The notes: generated by a model from the letters alone, not told the origin. Positions 17,267 to 26,825 are shown, numbered from the stretch's first letter. The stretch: 64,000 bases of DNA from Thermoleophilales bacterium (GCA_020636895.1 JACJWZ010000002.1:496001-560000); one strand, 5' to 3'. Program-made: numbers and translations.

Positions 17267-18181
17267 CTACCGGGGCGCCGCTGACCTGAAGACCTCGGCG
17301 AAGTGCAGGAAGCGGTCGCGGACCAGCTCCACGGCGGCGCCGCGGTCGAGCTCGCCGTCGAGCTGACGGCGAACCGGATCACGCCAGATCGAGCGGCCGA
17401 TCGCGAAGCCGGAGAACCCGGCGGCGGCGGCCACTCGCAGCCAGTGCTCGACGCGTTCGTCTCCCGCACCCGCGCCGAGAACCGTGCAGGCGACGTCCTC
17501 CCAGCGACGTTCGTCGCGAGCCAACTCGACGATCGCACGAGCGTCCTCGACGTCCTCGACCCCCTCGACCTTCCAGACGTCAGGCTCGATCCCGGCCGCC
17601 TGCACCATCGCCACCGCCCGCAGGATCAGGCCGGGACGGACCTCGCGCTCATACCGCAATCTGTCGCCCCCACAGCGTTCGAGCTGACGCTCCGTCGGCG
17701 GCACGAGCAGCTCGAAGAGGAAGCCGTAGCCGGCCGGCCGGAGCTCGTCGGCGAGCCCGCGGAGACGAACGAGCTGCAGCTCGTTGTCGCTCGAGGGACC
17801 CTCGGGGTTGAGCCTGACGAGCACCTTCGCCATGTCGGGATCGAGCGCTCGCAGATGGGCCATGAAGTTGTCGCCGTACTCGAACTCGAACACGTCGCGA
17901 CCCGAGCGCTCGACGGGCACCGCGACGGTGATCCCATGACGCCGAGCAAGCGGCACCACCGCGGATCCGTACTGCTCATCGACGAGCATGCCCAGGTCGG
18001 AGGCCGAGTCCCTCTCGACTGCCGAAGCGAGGCCGTCATAGACCATCCGCTTGGCGGCCTCGACGACAGCTGCCTCCGAACCCTCGACCTCGTCGGCGCC
18101 GGTCACCTCACGAGCGAAGCTCGAGCGATGGTCGAAGGCCAGCATCAGCAGCGCCCCGGGGTGGCCGATGGCGCGGCTCAC
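17267..18181 (-). CDS. DUF2090 family aldolase, IolJ/LacD-like
   Basis: Predicted (beta/alpha)8 class I aldolase of 304 residues. The N-terminus LLMLAFDHRSSF and the motif EPDVWKVEGVE, with Lys204 in the Schiff-base position of LacD-type aldolases (KVE), support this. DUF2090 domains are often fused to the C-terminus of IolC in other bacteria, where they cleave 2-deoxy-5-keto-D-gluconate 6-phosphate to dihydroxyacetone phosphate and malonate semialdehyde. Here the domain is a separate gene at the end of the inositol operon, which supports the same role. The GTG start overlaps the iolB stop. Calling it iolJ would be functional, not by homology to Bacillus IolJ. Confidence 0.85.
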   Translation of the reverse strand: MSRAIGHPGALLMLAFDHRSSFAREVTGADEVEGSEAAVVEAAKRMVYDGLASAVERDSASDLGMLVDEQYGSAVVPLARRHGITVAVPVERSGRDVFEFEYGDNFMAHLRALDPDMAKVLVRLNPEGPSSDNELQLVRLRGLADELRPAGYGFLFELLVPPTERQLERCGGDRLRYEREVRPGLILRAVAMVQAAGIEPDVWKVEGVEDVEDARAIVELARDERRWEDVACTVLGAGAGDERVEHWLRVAAAAGFSGFAIGRSIWRDPVRRQLDGELDRGAAVELVRDRFLHFAEVFRSAAPR

Positions 18182-18987
18182 AGCGCCCTTTCGGCCGCGA
18201 TCGCGGCGGCGATCTCGCGGTCCTCGCTCACGGCCCAGCTTCGCACGGGCCCGGCCATCACGTTCAGGTAGTACAGGCGGCATCCGGGCGGCGCCGAAAC
18301 GGTGTGGTAGCCGCGCGGGACGAGGATCGTGTCGCGATCGCCGAAGGCGAACGACTCATCGAGGCTGCGGTCGTCCGTGTACACGCGCTGCAGGCCGAAG
18401 CCGGTAGGAGGGTCGACGCGGTGATAGTAGGTCTCCTCCAGCAGGGTCTCCTCCGGGGGCTGGTCGCGGTCGTGCTTGTGGGGCGGAAAGCTCGACCAAT
18501 GCCCGGCGGGGGTCAGCACCTCGCAGACGAGCAGCGACTGCACACCAGGGTCGGTGCCCATCAGGATCGGCCTGATCTCGCGTTCGAACTGGCCGCTCCC
18601 GCGCACCTCGATGTCGATGTCGGCGGGGCCGATGTGCCGGGGCGCCGTCCCGTTGACCTCAGCGGGTGCGGTGCAGATGGCGACCTCGACCGGACCGCCG
18701 TGGGGGATCAGGGTCAACGCGGCCCCGGCGGGCACGAACATCGCGTCGGGAAGCTCGGCGAAGGGGCAGGCGCGATTGAGAAGGCATCCGCGGGACCTGG
18801 CGGCGACGACCTCGCAGGCGCCTTTGACGACGACCACGCACGCTTCCCGGCCAGACAGCTCCGGCAACTCAAGCGGGGCCCGCAGCTCGAGTACCTCGAA
18901 GCCGACGTGCTCCCAGCCCGCGCTCTCGGGCGTCACCGAGACGATCCGCTGGCGACCGCGGGTGCCGCGCAGGTGCAATGCGCTCAC
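18178..18987 (-). CDS. iolB: 5-deoxy-glucuronate isomerase IolB
   Basis: Converts 5-deoxy-D-glucuronate to 2-deoxy-5-keto-D-gluconate in myo-inositol catabolism. Double-cupin protein of 269 residues. The metal site is visible as SSFPPHKHD, then EETYYHRV, and a late His in PRGYHTVSAPPG, as in the KduI/IolB family. The GTG start (18987) overlaps the iolD stop as GTGA, and its own stop overlaps the DUF2090 gene. An upstream in-frame ATG (19095) lies inside iolD and is rejected. Confidence 0.95.
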   Translation of the reverse strand: MSALHLRGTRGRQRIVSVTPESAGWEHVGFEVLELRAPLELPELSGREACVVVVKGACEVVAARSRGCLLNRACPFAELPDAMFVPAGAALTLIPHGGPVEVAICTAPAEVNGTAPRHIGPADIDIEVRGSGQFEREIRPILMGTDPGVQSLLVCEVLTPAGHWSSFPPHKHDRDQPPEETLLEETYYHRVDPPTGFGLQRVYTDDRSLDESFAFGDRDTILVPRGYHTVSAPPGCRLYYLNVMAGPVRSWAVSEDREIAAAIAAERAL

Positions 18988-20870
18988 GTGGTCCTCCGCA
19001 TCGAGGTGCGGCGGCCGGCGAGTGCGGCCCCATGCAGTGCGCGAGCGCGGTCGACGTGCTCGGACTCCGACACCTCGGCCACCGGGACGTCCCACCAGCC
19101 GTAGGAGGGCGTCTCGGCGAAGCGATCGGCGGGCACTCGGATCACGACCGGCCCGCTGGCGCCCGCGCTCTCGCGAAGCGCCTCGCGCAGCCCGGCGACA
19201 TCCGCCACCCGGATCGCGGTCGCGCCGAGAGCCGAGGCCGAGGCGGCGAGGTCGACGGGCGCCGGGACGACATCGTCACCGTCGAGGCGCTCAGCACCAC
19301 CGCCGGGACCGAGGCTGGGGCCGGCGAGGATCGTCCCGAACCCGCCCTGCCCGAGAGATCGCGAGAGCGCTCCGATGGAGGAGAAGCCGCCGTTGTCGAC
19401 GAGGATCACCGTGATCGCGATATCTCGCAGGACCGCGGTCACGAGTTCGCCGTGCATCATCAGCCAGGAACCGTCGCCGACCAGTACGAAGACGCGGCGA
19501 TCGGGATCCGCGAGCTTGGCTCCGATGCCTCCCGGAAGCTCGTAGCCCATGCACGAGTAGCCGTACTCGACGTGGTAGGAGCCGGGACCGGAGGCGTCCC
19601 AGAGGCGGTGCAGCTCCCCCGGCATCGAGCCCGCCGCGCAGACGACCACCCCGTCGTCGCCCGCAGCCTCGTTGACGGCGCCGATGATCTCCGGCTGCGA
19701 AGGCGGCGCCGCGCCGGTGTCGGCGACGATCACCTCCCGCTCGGCGCGCCAACTCCCGCGGGCGCCGGCGACCCGCTCGCTCCACTCTCTTCGCACCCGC
19801 CAGCCGCCCAAACCGGCGCGCAGGGCCTCGAGACCGGCGCGCGCATCCGCGACCAGCGGCAGCCCGCCGAGCTTGAGGGCATCACCACGGTTCACGTTCA
19901 GATTCAAGAGCTTCAGACCGGGATCGGCGAACGCGGACCGTGAAGCCGTCGTGAAGTCGCTCCAGCGGGTCCCGATGCCGATCACGAGGTCGGCCGCCGA
20001 CGCGACCTCGGCCGCCACTGCCGTTCCGGTGGCACCGACACCTCCCAGGCAGAGCGCATGTGAGCTCGCCAGCGCACCCCGCCCCGCCTGCGTCTCGGCC
20101 ACGGGGATGCCACTCGCCTCCGCGAAGCCGCGCAGCGCCGACGCCGCTTCCGAGTGCAGGACGCCGCCGCCGGCGACGATCAGGGGCCGCTCGGAGCGGC
20201 CGAGCAGCTCGACCGCCCGGGCCACCGCAGCGGGTTCCGGGGGGCGGCGTTCGATCGGCCACACCGCGGGCTCGAGGAAGCCCTCCGGAATCTCCACCGG
20301 CTCGACCTGCACGTCCTGCGGCAGGGCGATCGTCACCGCGCCCGTCTCGGCCGGGTCGGTGAGGACCCGCATCGCCTCCTGGGCTGCGGCGAAGAGCTGC
20401 TCCGGCCGCTCGACGCGGTCGAAGAACCGGCAGACGGGACGCAGGGCGTCGTTGACGGAGGTGGTCGCGTCGTCTCTCCGCTCGAGCTGCTGCAGAACCG
20501 GGTCGGAGCGGCGCGTCGCGAAGGTGTCGGCGGGGAGCAGGAGCACCGGCAGCCGGTTGACGGTGGCGAGCGCCGCGCCGGTGACGAGGTTGGTCGCTCC
20601 CGGGCCGATCGACGTCGTGCAGGCGAAGGTGCCCAGGCGGTTGGACTGCTTCGCGTACCCGGCGGCGATGTGGACCATCGCCTGCTCGTTGCGTGCCGCG
20701 ATGTACTGGAGGGACTCGGGGTGCTGCTGCAGCGCCTGCCCGAGGCCGGCGATGTTGCCGTGCCCGAGGATCCCCAGGCACCCGGCGAAGAAGGGGCGGT
20801 CGCGACCGTCACGGCTGACCGACTGCGCGCCGAGGAAGCGCACGAGCGCCTGGGCGACCGTGAGCCTCAC
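18984..20870 (-). CDS. iolD: 3D-(3,5/4)-trihydroxycyclohexane-1,2-dione hydrolase IolD
   Basis: Thiamine-diphosphate enzyme that opens the inositol ring of the trihydroxycyclohexanedione to give 5-deoxy-glucuronate. 628 residues, full length. The N-terminal Pyr domain has the activating Glu62 (IAARNEQAMVH) and TSIGPGATNLVTGA. The C-terminal PP domain has FVLVGDGSWLMMHGELVTAV and ILVDNGGFSSIGAL, the GDG-N thiamine/Mg site. LPGGIGAKLADP is also typical. The GTG start overlaps the iolC stop (20867-20870). Confidence 0.97.
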   Translation of the reverse strand: MRLTVAQALVRFLGAQSVSRDGRDRPFFAGCLGILGHGNIAGLGQALQQHPESLQYIAARNEQAMVHIAAGYAKQSNRLGTFACTTSIGPGATNLVTGAALATVNRLPVLLLPADTFATRRSDPVLQQLERRDDATTSVNDALRPVCRFFDRVERPEQLFAAAQEAMRVLTDPAETGAVTIALPQDVQVEPVEIPEGFLEPAVWPIERRPPEPAAVARAVELLGRSERPLIVAGGGVLHSEAASALRGFAEASGIPVAETQAGRGALASSHALCLGGVGATGTAVAAEVASAADLVIGIGTRWSDFTTASRSAFADPGLKLLNLNVNRGDALKLGGLPLVADARAGLEALRAGLGGWRVRREWSERVAGARGSWRAEREVIVADTGAAPPSQPEIIGAVNEAAGDDGVVVCAAGSMPGELHRLWDASGPGSYHVEYGYSCMGYELPGGIGAKLADPDRRVFVLVGDGSWLMMHGELVTAVLRDIAITVILVDNGGFSSIGALSRSLGQGGFGTILAGPSLGPGGGAERLDGDDVVPAPVDLAASASALGATAIRVADVAGLREALRESAGASGPVVIRVPADRFAETPSYGWWDVPVAEVSESEHVDRARALHGAALAGRRTSMRRTT

Positions 20871-21859
20871 GCCGTGACTTCTCCGGCGAAGGGCAGGAGC
20901 TCCTCGAGCTCGGGCATCGCATCTGCGCAGGCGAGCCGCGAAGCGACGATCGATCCCGACGCGTTCGCCATCCGCAACGCGGCGTCGAGCTCGAGCCCGG
21001 AGACGATCCCGTAGGCAAGCGCACCGCCGAACGCGTCGCCCGCGCCGAGGCCGTTGACCACCTCGAGCCTGACGGCCGGTAGGTCGATCTCGGCGTCCGA
21101 CGTGCGTGCGTAAACGCCGTCCGCCCCGCGCTTGACGATCGCCGTCTCGACGCCGAGCGCGAGCAGCTTCTCCGCGGCACGGCGCGGGTCTCGGGTACCG
21201 ACAGCCATCTCGACCTCGTCGAAATTGCCGACCGCGACCGTCGCGAAGGAGAGCGCTTCACGCGCGAGCTCGCCGGGGTCCTCGCCAGGCTCCCAGAAGC
21301 CGGGGCGGTGGTCGAGGTCGTGGACCGTCACGCCCCGCGGGTTGAGCTCGCGACGACGCGCGAGCGCGTCGAGCGTCGCGGAGCGGCTCGGCTCGACGGC
21401 GAGGGCGCCGCCGGTCGTCCACAGCACCGCCGGGGCGACGATCGCGTCGTCCTCGATCTCCCCGAAGCGGAATGTCGCGTCGGGCGCCTGCGGCTCGCGA
21501 TAGAAGAGCAGCGGGAAGCTGTCGGGCGGGTGCAGCTCGCAGAATGTGATCGGCGTCCTCAGATGCGGGTTCGTACCGACCCAGCGGGTCGCGACCCCGA
21601 AGCGCTCGAGCGCGGAGCGGGCGAACTCGCCGAACGCGTCGTTGCCGACCTTCGTGACGACCGCCGAACGCAACCCGAGGCGGGCCGCCGCGACCGCGAC
21701 GTTGGTCGGACTGCCGCCGAGCGAACGGGAGAAGCTGTCGACCTCGGCGAGCACGCGGTGCGACTGCAGGGGGTAGAGGTCGACCCCGATCCTCCCCATG
21801 GTCACCAAGTCGAACGGCCTCGTCGCGCTCACCGCTGTCACCGGGTCCATCGGGTTCAC
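20867..21859 (-). CDS. iolC: 5-dehydro-2-deoxygluconokinase IolC
   Basis: PfkB-family kinase that phosphorylates 2-deoxy-5-keto-D-gluconate at O6. 330 residues. Substrate-side motif LGGSPTNVAVAAARLGL near residue 45 and the catalytic anion-hole motif NGLGAGDAFGGALAYG are clear. MGRIGVDLYPLQ is characteristic of IolC. It lacks the fused DUF2090 aldolase found in many homologues; that domain is the last gene of this operon. The GTG at 21859 overlaps the iolG stop; an ATG three codons later (21850) is possible. Confidence 0.93.
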   Translation of the reverse strand: MNPMDPVTAVSATRPFDLVTMGRIGVDLYPLQSHRVLAEVDSFSRSLGGSPTNVAVAAARLGLRSAVVTKVGNDAFGEFARSALERFGVATRWVGTNPHLRTPITFCELHPPDSFPLLFYREPQAPDATFRFGEIEDDAIVAPAVLWTTGGALAVEPSRSATLDALARRRELNPRGVTVHDLDHRPGFWEPGEDPGELAREALSFATVAVGNFDEVEMAVGTRDPRRAAEKLLALGVETAIVKRGADGVYARTSDAEIDLPAVRLEVVNGLGAGDAFGGALAYGIVSGLELDAALRMANASGSIVASRLACADAMPELEELLPFAGEVTA

Positions 21860-22917
21860 CGGGCGGTCTCCACTTCGACCGCGGCGCCGCTGCGCATCGA
21901 CTCGGTCGCGGCGATGCCGATCATCAACGCCCGGCGCGCGTCCTCGGCCCCGACGGCGACGCATCCGCGCCCGGCCGCCGCGACGGCGAACGACTCCCAG
22001 CCGAGCCGGTAGCTCTCCCGGTAGCGGTCGAGGAAGAACGGCCGCAGCACGGGCTCGGCACGGCCGGAGCCGGTCAGGACCTCGCCGCTGTGGAGCGGGT
22101 GGTTGTCGGATCGGGCCATGCCCTCGGAGCCGAAGACCTCCACCCGCTGGTCGTAGCCGTAGCTGGCGCGGCGGCTGTTGTCGATCAGCGTCATGCACCC
22201 GTTCTCATGGCTGAGCGCGGAGACCGCGGTGTCGACGTCGCCGAGCTCCGCGATGGCCGGATCGACCCGCGCCGCCCCCCGCGCGAAGACCTCCGTCACC
22301 TCGCTGCCGGCGATGAAGCGGGCCATGTCGAAGTCATGGGAGGTCATGTCCAGGAACAGCCCACCGCTGACCCGCGCGTACTCAATCGGCGGCGGCTCCG
22401 GATCGCGGCTTGTGATCCGGATCAGGTGCGGATCGCCGATCGCGCCTTCGCGAACCGCCCTCCAGACCGAGCGGTGCGAGGGGTCGAAGCGACGGTTGAA
22501 GCCGACCTGCAGCGGAACCCCGTCGGCGTCGGTGAGCGCCTCGAGGCGGTCGATGTCGGCGAGGTCCAGCGACAAGGGCTTCTCGCAGAACACCGGCTTG
22601 CCCGCCCCCGCGGCGAGCTCGATCAACCGCACGTGGCTATCGGTGCTCGCGCAGATCGCGACGGCGTCGACCGCGTCGCTCGCGATGAGCTCATCGGCAC
22701 TGCGTGCCCGTCGGGCGCCGACCCGGGCGGCCAGGTCCTCCGCCCGGTCGGAGAGTGGATCGAAGACGGCGCTGACTCCTGCGCCGGGCACCTCTCGAGC
22801 GAGCAGATCGGCGTGCAGGGATCCGATCCGCCCGGCGCCGACGATCCCGACCCGCAGCGTCGCGGGCGGGTCGGGCAGGGAGCGGACCGGACCGGTCCCG
22901 AGCACGGTCCCGGTCAA
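21856..22917 (-). CDS. iolG: Gfo/Idh/MocA family inositol 2-dehydrogenase IolG
   Basis: NAD-dependent oxidation of myo-inositol to 2-keto-myo-inositol, the first pathway step. 353 residues. Rossmann motif LRVGIVGAGRIGSLHADLL, catalytic CEKPLSLD with the conserved Lys, QVGFNRRFDPSH, and the DMTSHDFDMARF segment that places the catalytic His. The start is TTG at 22917, overlapping the iolE stop as TTGA. The first 20 residues are not conserved, so a later start is possible. Assignment to inositol rests on context as well as family. Confidence 0.92.
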   Translation of the reverse strand: MTGTVLGTGPVRSLPDPPATLRVGIVGAGRIGSLHADLLAREVPGAGVSAVFDPLSDRAEDLAARVGARRARSADELIASDAVDAVAICASTDSHVRLIELAAGAGKPVFCEKPLSLDLADIDRLEALTDADGVPLQVGFNRRFDPSHRSVWRAVREGAIGDPHLIRITSRDPEPPPIEYARVSGGLFLDMTSHDFDMARFIAGSEVTEVFARGAARVDPAIAELGDVDTAVSALSHENGCMTLIDNSRRASYGYDQRVEVFGSEGMARSDNHPLHSGEVLTGSGRAEPVLRPFFLDRYRESYRLGWESFAVAAAGRGCVAVGAEDARRALMIGIAATESMRSGAAVEVETAR

Positions 22918-23798
22918 TGCAGCCGCTCCTCGAGCGAGCGGATGAAACGCAGGCTGCGTTCGGCGTCGGCGTGCGGACGGCTCGGATCCGGACCGGCGAG
23001 GACGGTGTCCTGCTCGAGCGTGTACCAGCCCTCATAGCCGGCGCGAGCGAGCGCAGCGAGCACCGCGGCGACGTCGACGTCGCCCTCCCCGAGTGGCTTG
23101 AAGAGCCCCGCCTCGGTCCCGTCGCGAAGCGAGATCGCCCCGCTCGCCACGTCGGCGGCGATTCCTGCGTCGACGTCCTTGAGGTGCACATGGACGACGC
23201 GGGGGCCGAGCCGCGCGGCGAAGACGACCGGGTCGGTGCCACCGATCAGCAGGTGCCCCGTGTCTAGGCACCAGCCGACCTCGGCGCCCTCGACGAGGGC
23301 GATGTCGGCGGTGCTCTCGACCAGCGAGCCGACATGCGGATGCAGCGCCATCGTCACCTCGAGGTCGGACACGGCGGCGTCGAGCTCCTCGAGCCCGGCG
23401 ATGAGGGCGTCGGAGTCGGCGGCCGCCAGTCCGCGCCGTGACCATCCGTCGTCGGAGACCGGGGCGACCATCAGCACCTCGCCATGGGCTGCGGCGAGTG
23501 CGGCGGCGGCCCGCAGGGTGCGTTCGCGGGCGCGCGGTCCCAGCGCCGGATCGAAAACGACCGGGACGAACGCGGCGATGGGCCGTAGCCCGTGTCGCGC
23601 GAGGCGCTCGGCGAGGTCTCCGGGGTCGGCGGGCAGGTAGCCGACCGGGCCGACCTCGGTCGCCCGGAGTCCGAGCCCCGCCATGTCGGCGAACACGACC
23701 TCGGGCTCGAGCATCGGTCCCCAGCCCGGGACCTCGCAGACCCCCCACGAGATCGGGGCGCCGGCGATCCGCTCGGAGAGGAGTGCCGTCCGGCTCAC
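22914..23798 (-). CDS. iolE: myo-inosose-2 dehydratase IolE-like sugar phosphate isomerase/epimerase
   Basis: TIM-barrel protein of the AP-endonuclease-2/xylose-isomerase family, 294 residues, that dehydrates 2-keto-myo-inositol. The N-terminal signature APISWGVCEVPGWG is diagnostic of IolE. Metal ligands are likely among the conserved ATEVGPVGYLP, GWCLDTGHLLIGG and VVHVHLKDVD segments, and the terminal EQD block (GWYTLEQDTVL) is present. The GTG start (23798) overlaps the ATPase stop; its stop overlaps iolG. Confidence 0.93.
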   Translation of the reverse strand: MSRTALLSERIAGAPISWGVCEVPGWGPMLEPEVVFADMAGLGLRATEVGPVGYLPADPGDLAERLARHGLRPIAAFVPVVFDPALGPRARERTLRAAAALAAAHGEVLMVAPVSDDGWSRRGLAAADSDALIAGLEELDAAVSDLEVTMALHPHVGSLVESTADIALVEGAEVGWCLDTGHLLIGGTDPVVFAARLGPRVVHVHLKDVDAGIAADVASGAISLRDGTEAGLFKPLGEGDVDVAAVLAALARAGYEGWYTLEQDTVLAGPDPSRPHADAERSLRFIRSLEERLH

Positions 23799-24982
23799 CG
23801 GATCGCGCCCGTCGTCTCGGGGTCGAACAGGTAGACGCGAGTCGGATCGATCCGTAGCCGGCAGCGCTCGCCGACCGCCACCTCGCAGTCGCGGTCGAGG
23901 CGGGCGACCATCGTGCTGCGGCAGGTCGCCTCGAGGTCGTCGACCGCCGAGCCCACGTTGCCCAGGCCCCCGGCGGCCCCCGCCGCCTGCGCACGCGCGT
24001 GGGCGAACTCCTCGAAGTAGACGAAGAGCTCCGCCCCCAGCGACTCCGAGCGGGTGACGACGACGTCGACCGCATCGTCGTCGGCCGGATCGGCAACGTC
24101 GATGAAGTCCTCGGGCCGAATTCCGACGCAGACTTCCCGGCCGGCGAACCCCCTCAACTCCGAATGCGCGGCGGCGACCGCGTCGGGGATCGTGATCCTC
24201 GCCTCGCCGATCGCGATCGTGACCCTCCCGTCGACCATCTCGCAGCGCCCGTTGATCAGGTTCATCGCCGGGGATCCGATGAACGAGGCCACGAACATGT
24301 TGGCGGGGCTCTCGTAGAGCTCACCGGGTGTGCCCAGCTGCTCGATGACGCCGTCGCGGAGGATGGCGACGCGGTCGCCCATCGTCATCGCCTCGGTCTG
24401 GTCGTGGGTCACGTAGAGCGTCGGCGTCTCGATCCGGCGCTGCAGTGCCGTGATCTCGCCCCGCATCTCCACTCGGAGCTTCGCGTCGAGGTTGGAGAGC
24501 GGCTCGTCCATCAGGAAGGCCGCCGGGCGACGGACGATCGCGCGGCCCATCGCGACGCGCTGGCGCTGCCCCCCCGAGAGCTCGCGCGGCTTGCGGTCGA
24601 GCAGCTCGGTCATGCCGAGGATGCTCGCCGCCTCATCCACGCGGGAGGCGATCTCGGCCTTCGGCATCCCCGCCATCTTCAGCCCGAAGCCGATGTTCCC
24701 GCGCACGCTCATATGCGCGTACAGCGCGTAGCTCTGGAACACCATCGCGACGTCGCGCTTGCGCGGCGGTAGGTCGGTGACGTCACGGTCACCGATCCGG
24801 ATCGTCCCCGCCGTCGCCTCCTCGAGCCCCGCGACCATCCGCAGCGTCGTCGTCTTGCCGCAACCGGACGGTCCAACGAGTGCCATGAATTCTCCATCGG
24901 CGACGTCGAGGCTGATTCCGTCGACGGCGACGAAGCCGTTCGGGAACTCCTTGCTGACCCGCTCGAGCTGGATTCCGCTCAT
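23795..24982 (-). CDS. carbohydrate ABC transporter ATP-binding protein (MalK/UgpC type)
   Basis: Cytoplasmic ATPase of the sugar importer, 395 residues. Walker A GPSGCGKTTT, Q-loop VFQSYALYAHM, signature LSGGQRQRVAMGRA, Walker B AAFLMDEPLSNLD and switch His in YVTHDQTEAM. The C-terminal TOBE/regulatory domain (about 240-395) includes VCVGIRPEDF. It is one of the MalK-type subunits that energise CUT1 importers. It is encoded right after the two permeases (50-bp gap) and is coupled to iolE, so the importer is part of the inositol operon. Confidence 0.95.
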   Translation of the reverse strand: MSGIQLERVSKEFPNGFVAVDGISLDVADGEFMALVGPSGCGKTTTLRMVAGLEEATAGTIRIGDRDVTDLPPRKRDVAMVFQSYALYAHMSVRGNIGFGLKMAGMPKAEIASRVDEAASILGMTELLDRKPRELSGGQRQRVAMGRAIVRRPAAFLMDEPLSNLDAKLRVEMRGEITALQRRIETPTLYVTHDQTEAMTMGDRVAILRDGVIEQLGTPGELYESPANMFVASFIGSPAMNLINGRCEMVDGRVTIAIGEARITIPDAVAAAHSELRGFAGREVCVGIRPEDFIDVADPADDDAVDVVVTRSESLGAELFVYFEEFAHARAQAAGAAGGLGNVGSAVDDLEATCRSTMVARLDRDCEVAVGERCRLRIDPTRVYLFDPETTGAIR

Positions 24983-25032
24983 CGGGACCCCGCTCCGGGT
25001 TCGCCACCTGGTTCAAGCAATCGACGCATCTC

Positions 25033-25890
25033 CTAACCCCCCGCGCTGAGCATTCCTCGGATGTGCCGGTTGAGAACGAGCGCGATAATCGCCGGCGGGA
25101 TCACCGCGAGGATCCCCGCTGCGGTGAGCAGCGGGTAGTTGGTCGTGTACTTGCCGATGAACTCGGTGATGATCACCGTCACCGGCTTGGTCTCCTCCGT
25201 GGAGGTGAGCAGCAGCGGGATCAGGAACTGACCCCAGACGAAGAGCATCACGATCGCCGTCAGAGCCGCGATTCCCGAGCGCATCTGCGGCAGGACGACG
25301 CGGCGGAAGGCTCCGAAGCGGGTGCAGCCGTCGATCAGCGCCGCCTCCTCGGGGTCGGGCGGCAGATCGCGCACGTAGTTGTAGAAGAGCCAGATCGCCA
25401 GCGGTGCCGTTGAGCTGGCGTAGACGAGCACGAGGCCGGCGAAGGTGTTGATCAGCTGCAACTCCGCCATCAGCTTGTAGAGCGCGACGACGATCGTGAA
25501 GATCGGGATCACCATCGTCGCCAGCACGATCCAGAGCAGCTGCTTGCTCCCCTTGAACTCGGTGCGGCTGAACCCGTAGCCCGCGCAGACCGAGATCGCG
25601 AGGACGATCGCCGTCGTCACCACCGTCGCCAGGGCGGTGTTGACGATCGCCCGCCCGTATTGGCTCGAGTCGGCGGCCGCGTCGTCGGAGGAGATCTTCT
25701 CGCCGCCGAGGAGGGCCCTGTAGTTGTCGAGCGTGGGGTCCTCGGGGATCCAGCGCGCCGGCACCTGCTGGGTCTCGGGCTGCGTCGACATGCTCGTCAT
25801 CACGCCCATCACGATCGGGCCGAGCGACCAGAGGATCAGCAGCGTCACGCCGGCAACCCGGACGAGGTTCGCTGCGGGCGTCGGCCTCAC
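25033..25890 (-). CDS. carbohydrate ABC transporter permease (MalG type)
   Basis: Inner-membrane subunit of the CUT1 importer, 285 residues, with about six hydrophobic segments (VTLLILWSLGPIVMGVM, TALATVVTTAIVLAIS, LLWIVLATMVIPIFTIVVAL, and others). The cytoplasmic EAA loop reads EEAALIDGCTRFGAFRRVVLP, and docks on the ATPase. The GTG start at 25890 overlaps the stop of the other permease (GTGA). The open frame continues upstream inside that gene and is not used. Confidence 0.93.
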   Translation of the reverse strand: MRPTPAANLVRVAGVTLLILWSLGPIVMGVMTSMSTQPETQQVPARWIPEDPTLDNYRALLGGEKISSDDAAADSSQYGRAIVNTALATVVTTAIVLAISVCAGYGFSRTEFKGSKQLLWIVLATMVIPIFTIVVALYKLMAELQLINTFAGLVLVYASSTAPLAIWLFYNYVRDLPPDPEEAALIDGCTRFGAFRRVVLPQMRSGIAALTAIVMLFVWGQFLIPLLLTSTEETKPVTVIITEFIGKYTTNYPLLTAAGILAVIPPAIIALVLNRHIRGMLSAGG

Positions 25891-26825
25891 ACCGTCCTCC
25901 GGCGCAGCAGCATCGCGTAGCCGATGGCGAGGGCTCCGGTCACGAGGCCGACGAGGATGGCCAACGCGAGCCCCTGCGCGAACTGGCCGGCGATGAAGGT
26001 CTGGTTGTAGACCTCCATCAGGATCGACCTGGTGTTGAGCGCGGTCCCATTGAGGACGTAGATCTCGTCGAAGATGTTGATCGCGTTGACCGTGCCGACG
26101 ACGAGTGCGACGACCAGCGACGGCAGCAGCAACGGCAGCGTGATGTGGCGGAACTGCTTCCACGGGGTCGCACCGTCGACCGCCGAGGCCGCGTAGACGT
26201 CGTCGGGGATCGCCTGCATGCCGGCGATGAAGACGAGAGCTACGAGCGGCAGCATCCCCCAGACGTGGACGCAGACGATGAACAGCGTCGCCCACCCCTT
26301 GTCGGCGAGCCAGACATGCGGTTCACCGATGACTCCCAGCTGGACGAGGGCGCTGTTGAGGAGACCGGAGTCGGGATCGAAGACACGGCGCCAGAGGACG
26401 CCGCTGACCACCGACGGCAGCGCCCAGGGCAGAATCAGGACCGCCATCACGAGGCCGCGGCCACGGAAGTTGCGGTGCAGGAGTGCCGCGATCGCGAGGC
26501 CGGCCGGGATCTCGATCGCCAGCGCCAGCAGGACATACCAGACGGTCTGCACCGCTGAGGATCCGACCGACGGCTGCTTGAGCGCGTTCGTGTAGTTCTC
26601 GAGCCCGACGAAGTCGGCCGGGGCGTTGATCGTGGGGACGTTCTCGTGCAGGCTGGTGTTGATCCCGACGATCAGCGGATAGATGATCAAGACGGCCGTG
26701 AAGGCAATCGCGGGGAGGACCAGCAGCCGCCCGAGGTTGGCTCCCTCCCGGGCCGAGCCCGTGAGGTCGAAGCCGAGCAGGCGGCGGGCCGAGCCCCAGG
26801 TTCCGGATGTGCTTCCGGTCGTCAC
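25887..26825 (-). CDS. carbohydrate ABC transporter permease (MalF type)
   Basis: Inner-membrane subunit, 312 residues, about six transmembrane segments starting with LLVLPAIAFTAVLIIYPLIV. The EAA loop is DDVYAASAVDGATPWKQFRH with the conserved A-G spacing. It has the short N-terminal tail and LPWALPSVVSGVLWRRVF segment usual for MalF-type sugar permeases. GTG start at 26825, 30 bp after the binding-protein stop. Confidence 0.94.
   Translation of the reverse strand: MTTGSTSGTWGSARRLLGFDLTGSAREGANLGRLLVLPAIAFTAVLIIYPLIVGINTSLHENVPTINAPADFVGLENYTNALKQPSVGSSAVQTVWYVLLALAIEIPAGLAIAALLHRNFRGRGLVMAVLILPWALPSVVSGVLWRRVFDPDSGLLNSALVQLGVIGEPHVWLADKGWATLFIVCVHVWGMLPLVALVFIAGMQAIPDDVYAASAVDGATPWKQFRHITLPLLLPSLVVALVVGTVNAINIFDEIYVLNGTALNTRSILMEVYNQTFIAGQFAQGLALAILVGLVTGALAIGYAMLLRRRTV

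Noticed and set aside
24983..25032. tRNA-like GGTTCAAGC motif
   Set aside because: There is no acceptor stem, D-arm or anticodon arm around it; it is a 50-bp operon spacer.
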